Shown: positions 48,899 to 51,196 of the stretch, piece after piece
Numbering within the stretch: the stretch's first letter is position 1
Layout: each line of letters begins with the position of its first letter
Origin: an uncultured Collinsella sp.
GTDB lineage: Bacteria; Actinomycetota; Coriobacteriia; Coriobacteriales; Coriobacteriaceae
Direction: 5' to 3'
DNA: 51,196 nucleotides
NCBI GenBank assembly: GCA_900541235.1
Contig: UQIW01000020.1
Coordinates: 1 to 51,196 of the forward strand
The notes under the pieces: generated by a model
Database searches by the model: none
Seen by the model: only the letters and a program-made list of their open reading frames with translations
Told to the model about the DNA's origin: nothing
Position numbers and translations under genes: made by a program

Positions 48899-51046
48899 AT
48901 GGATCTTATCGCCCAGCTCGCCCGCGAGCTCAACCTTAAGGCCGCCAACGTCGAGGCGGCCGTCAAGCTCATCGACGAGGGCAACACCATCCCCTTTATC
49001 TCGCGCTACCGCAAGGAAGCAACGGGCGGCATGGACGACGTCGCCCTGCGCGCGCTCGACGAGCGCCTGTCCTACCTGCGCAATCTCGAGCAGCGCAAAG
49101 AGGACGTCATCCTGCTCATCGACGCCCAGGGCAAACTCACGCCCGAGCTCGAGCAGCAGATTCGCGAGGCCACGCAGCTCCAGCGCGTCGAGGACCTCTA
49201 CAAGCCCTACCGCAAAAAGCGCATGACCCGCGCGCAGAAGGCCCGCGAGGCCGGCCTGGAGCCGCTCGCCAACATGATCATCATGCAGGCATCCGCCAAG
49301 GGCAGCGCGCTCGACGCCGCCGCGGCCTACGTCAACGAGGACGCCGGCTTCGACACGCCCGAGAAGGCACTCGCCGGCGCCGCCGACATCGTGGCCGAGA
49401 CGGTGGCCGAGGACCCCGAGAACGTCGCCGACCTGCGCGCCTTTACGCAAAACACCGCCGATATCGTCGTCGAGGCCACCGACCCCGCCGAGAAGACTCC
49501 CTACGAGCCCTACTACAACTTTGACGAGCCGCTGCGCCGCATCCCCAACCACCGCGTGCTGGCTATCGACCGCGGCGAGCGCGAGGGCAAGCTCCGCGTG
49601 CGCGTGAACGTCGACGGCGCCGCTGCCACGGCACGCCTCGGCAGCCGCTGGCCCCGCCGCCAGGGCGTGTTTGCTCCCATCTTCGATGCCGCCATCGCTG
49701 ATGGTTACAAGCGCCTCATGGCCCCCTCGCTGGAGCGCGAGGCCCGTGCCAAGCTCACCGTCCGCGCCCAGACCGAGGCCATCAACGTCTTTGCCAAGAA
49801 TCTCGAGGGCCTGCTCTCGGCCCGTCCCGTCCGCGGCGCCCGCGTGCTCGCGCTCGACCCGGGCTACCGCACCGGCTGCAAGGTCGCCGTCATGGACGAG
49901 ACCGGCAAGCTGCTCGACCACGGCGTGGTCTACCCCACCAAGCCGCGCCACGACGTCGTCGGCACCAAGCGCGAGCTCGCCCGCCTCGTCAAGAAGGACG
50001 GCGTCAACACCATCGTCATCGGCAACGGCACCGCCAGCCGCGAGACCGAGGAAGTCGTCTCGGAGTTCATTGCCGAGCAGGCACCCGGACTGCGATACAC
50101 CATCGTCAACGAGGCCGGCGCGTCGGTGTACTCCGCTTCCGAGCTCGCAAGCCAGGAGTATCCCGACCTGGACGTCACCGTGCGCGGTGCCATGAGCCTG
50201 GGCCGCCGCCTGCAGGACCCGCTGGCAGAGCTCGTCAAGATCCCGCCCCAGTCTATCGGCGTGGGCCAATACCAGCACGACCTTGACCAGGCCGAGCTTT
50301 CGCGCACGCTGGGTCACGTGGTGGAAGACGTCGTCAACCGCGTGGGCGTCGACGTAAATACCGCGAGCGCGAGCCTGCTGGGATACGTATCGGGCATCAC
50401 GCCGAGCGTGGCCAAGAACATCGTGGCGTACCGCGAGGAAAACGGCGCCTTTACCGATCGCCGCCAGCTCAAAAAGGTCCCCAAGTTGGGGCCCAAGGCA
50501 TACCTCAACGCCGCGGGCTTCCTGCGCATCAGCGGCGGTAAGAACCCGCTCGACGCGACGAGCGTCCACCCCGAAAGCTACGAGGTGGCCACGGCCGTCC
50601 TGGAGCGCGCCGGCGTTGCCGCCAGCGAACTCAGCCGTGGCGGCGTACCCGATATCGAGCGCCGCCTGGGCAGCATCTCGGCGCTGGCAAGCGACCTAGA
50701 CTGCGGCACCCTCACGCTCATCGACATCGTTAACGAACTCAAAAAGCCCGGCCGCGACCCGCGCGACGACGCGCCCGAGGTAGTCTTTAGCCGCTCGGCG
50801 CTTTCCATCGACGACCTGGAGCCCGGCATGGAACTCAAGGGCACGGTGCGCAACGTCGTCGACTTTGGCGCCTTCGTCGACGTGGGTGTGCACCAGGACG
50901 GCCTCGTGCACATCTCCAAGCTGGCCAACCGCTTCGTTAAGCACCCGAGTGATGTCGTGCGCGTCGGCGACACGGTGAAGGTGTGGGTCGAAAAAGTCGA
51001 TCGCGACCGCAAGAAGATCTCGCTCACCATGGTGCAGGGGAAGTAA
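48899..51046 (+). CDS. tex: Tex-family transcription accessory protein
   Basis: A 715-residue cytoplasmic nucleic-acid-binding protein (bacterial Spt6 relative). Order of parts: N-terminal helical region (FISRYRKEATGGMDD), a YqgF/RNase-H-like domain (RVLALDPGYRTGCKVAVMDETG), helix-hairpin-helix pairs (NRVGVDVNTAS, GITPSVAKNIVAYREENG) and a C-terminal S1 RNA-binding domain (GTVRNVVDFGAFVDVGVHQDGLVH). ATG at 48899 follows AAGGAG. Single gene with its own downstream terminator. Confidence 0.95.
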   Translation: MDLIAQLARELNLKAANVEAAVKLIDEGNTIPFISRYRKEATGGMDDVALRALDERLSYLRNLEQRKEDVILLIDAQGKLTPELEQQIREATQLQRVEDLYKPYRKKRMTRAQKAREAGLEPLANMIIMQASAKGSALDAAAAYVNEDAGFDTPEKALAGAADIVAETVAEDPENVADLRAFTQNTADIVVEATDPAEKTPYEPYYNFDEPLRRIPNHRVLAIDRGEREGKLRVRVNVDGAAATARLGSRWPRRQGVFAPIFDAAIADGYKRLMAPSLEREARAKLTVRAQTEAINVFAKNLEGLLSARPVRGARVLALDPGYRTGCKVAVMDETGKLLDHGVVYPTKPRHDVVGTKRELARLVKKDGVNTIVIGNGTASRETEEVVSEFIAEQAPGLRYTIVNEAGASVYSASELASQEYPDLDVTVRGAMSLGRRLQDPLAELVKIPPQSIGVGQYQHDLDQAELSRTLGHVVEDVVNRVGVDVNTASASLLGYVSGITPSVAKNIVAYREENGAFTDRRQLKKVPKLGPKAYLNAAGFLRISGGKNPLDATSVHPESYEVATAVLERAGVAASELSRGGVPDIERRLGSISALASDLDCGTLTLIDIVNELKKPGRDPRDDAPEVVFSRSALSIDDLEPGMELKGTVRNVVDFGAFVDVGVHQDGLVHISKLANRFVKHPSDVVRVGDTVKVWVEKVDRDRKKISLTMVQGK

Positions 51047-51144
51047 ACCGCCTAAAGCAAGGGTCCCCCCTCTCGCGACGTGCAGAATCGCGAGTATTCT
51101 GCAAATTCCGCCGTTCCGGATGGTAGCGCGCAGAGATGTGGTGT

Positions 51145-51178
51145 AAGAGGCGGGGCATGCCCCGCCTCTTCTCTTTCT
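51145..51178 (+). terminator. tex: Terminator after tex
   Basis: A 26-bp perfect palindrome AAGAGGCGGGGCA / TGCCCCGCCTCTT at 51145-51170 followed by a pyrimidine-rich tail. Confidence 0.8.
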
Positions 51179-51196
51179 TGAAAGGGAGGGGACACC

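Noticed and set aside
45049..48990. A 1313-residue open frame on the minus strand
   Set aside because: It lies antisense to three well-supported plus-strand genes (SDR, MFS, Gfo/Idh). Its Gly/Val/Asp-rich composition is a by-product of GC-rich codon use, and no domain is visible.

Overview
This is a GC-rich (by eye about 60%) bacterial chromosome segment with no rRNA, tRNA, phage or transposase gene. Gene content and style point to the Coriobacteriia, most probably a Collinsella-like gut actinobacterium. The signs are an atp operon followed by murA and a LytR-CpsA-Psr protein, dense in-frame packing, many small palindromic intergenic repeats, and a sortase pilus locus. The genus call is inference from protein style; no database was searched.

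Layout. 0.2-4.5 kb: phosphohexomutase, a DtxR-type metalloregulator coupled to homocysteine methyltransferase, and divergent peptidase T. 4.8-14.4 kb (minus strand): a complete F-type ATP synthase operon (atpI-like, atpB-E-F-H-A-G-D-C), then murA and an LCP cell-wall ligase. 14.6-23.2 kb (minus): upp, glpK, a TsaC-family gene, a HigBA-like toxin-antitoxin pair, prmC with a large acidic insertion, prfA and an M20 peptidase. 23.3-26.2 kb: a polar amino-acid ABC importer. 26.4-33.1 kb: aldose epimerase, an unknown membrane protein, an MFS exporter, a low-molecular-weight tyrosine phosphatase, a DUF4143 ATPase, a TIGR04076-like protein and a pyridoxal kinase. 33.5-37.7 kb: a MarR regulator coupled to a heterodimeric ABC exporter. 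38.0-43.9 kb (minus): a four-gene pilus operon. 44.1-48.5 kb: a LysR regulator divergent from an SDR / OFA-type MFS / Gfo-Idh cluster. 48.9-51.0 kb: tex.

The most interesting unit is the pilus operon. Its gene order (large surface adhesin, signal-peptidase-like protein, Spy0128/FctA-like pilin, class B sortase) matches the streptococcal FCT pilus plan. The signal-peptidase-like protein lacks both catalytic residues, as reported for streptococcal SipA. The adhesin gene carries a G8 tract where its ribosome binding site should be and a G10 tract inside its signal-peptide codons, which is a strong hint of phase variation. The whole operon is bracketed by 56-bp direct repeats.

The second theme is a set of dispersed structured repeats: a composite element with three hairpins of about 145 bp, a 33-bp palindrome, a 34-bp element with GATCC/GGATC ends, and several long inverted repeats. 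Many begin within 0-2 nt of a stop codon, and their stems differ between copies by paired changes. One 34-bp element lies in frame inside the M20 peptidase gene and adds about 12 residues.
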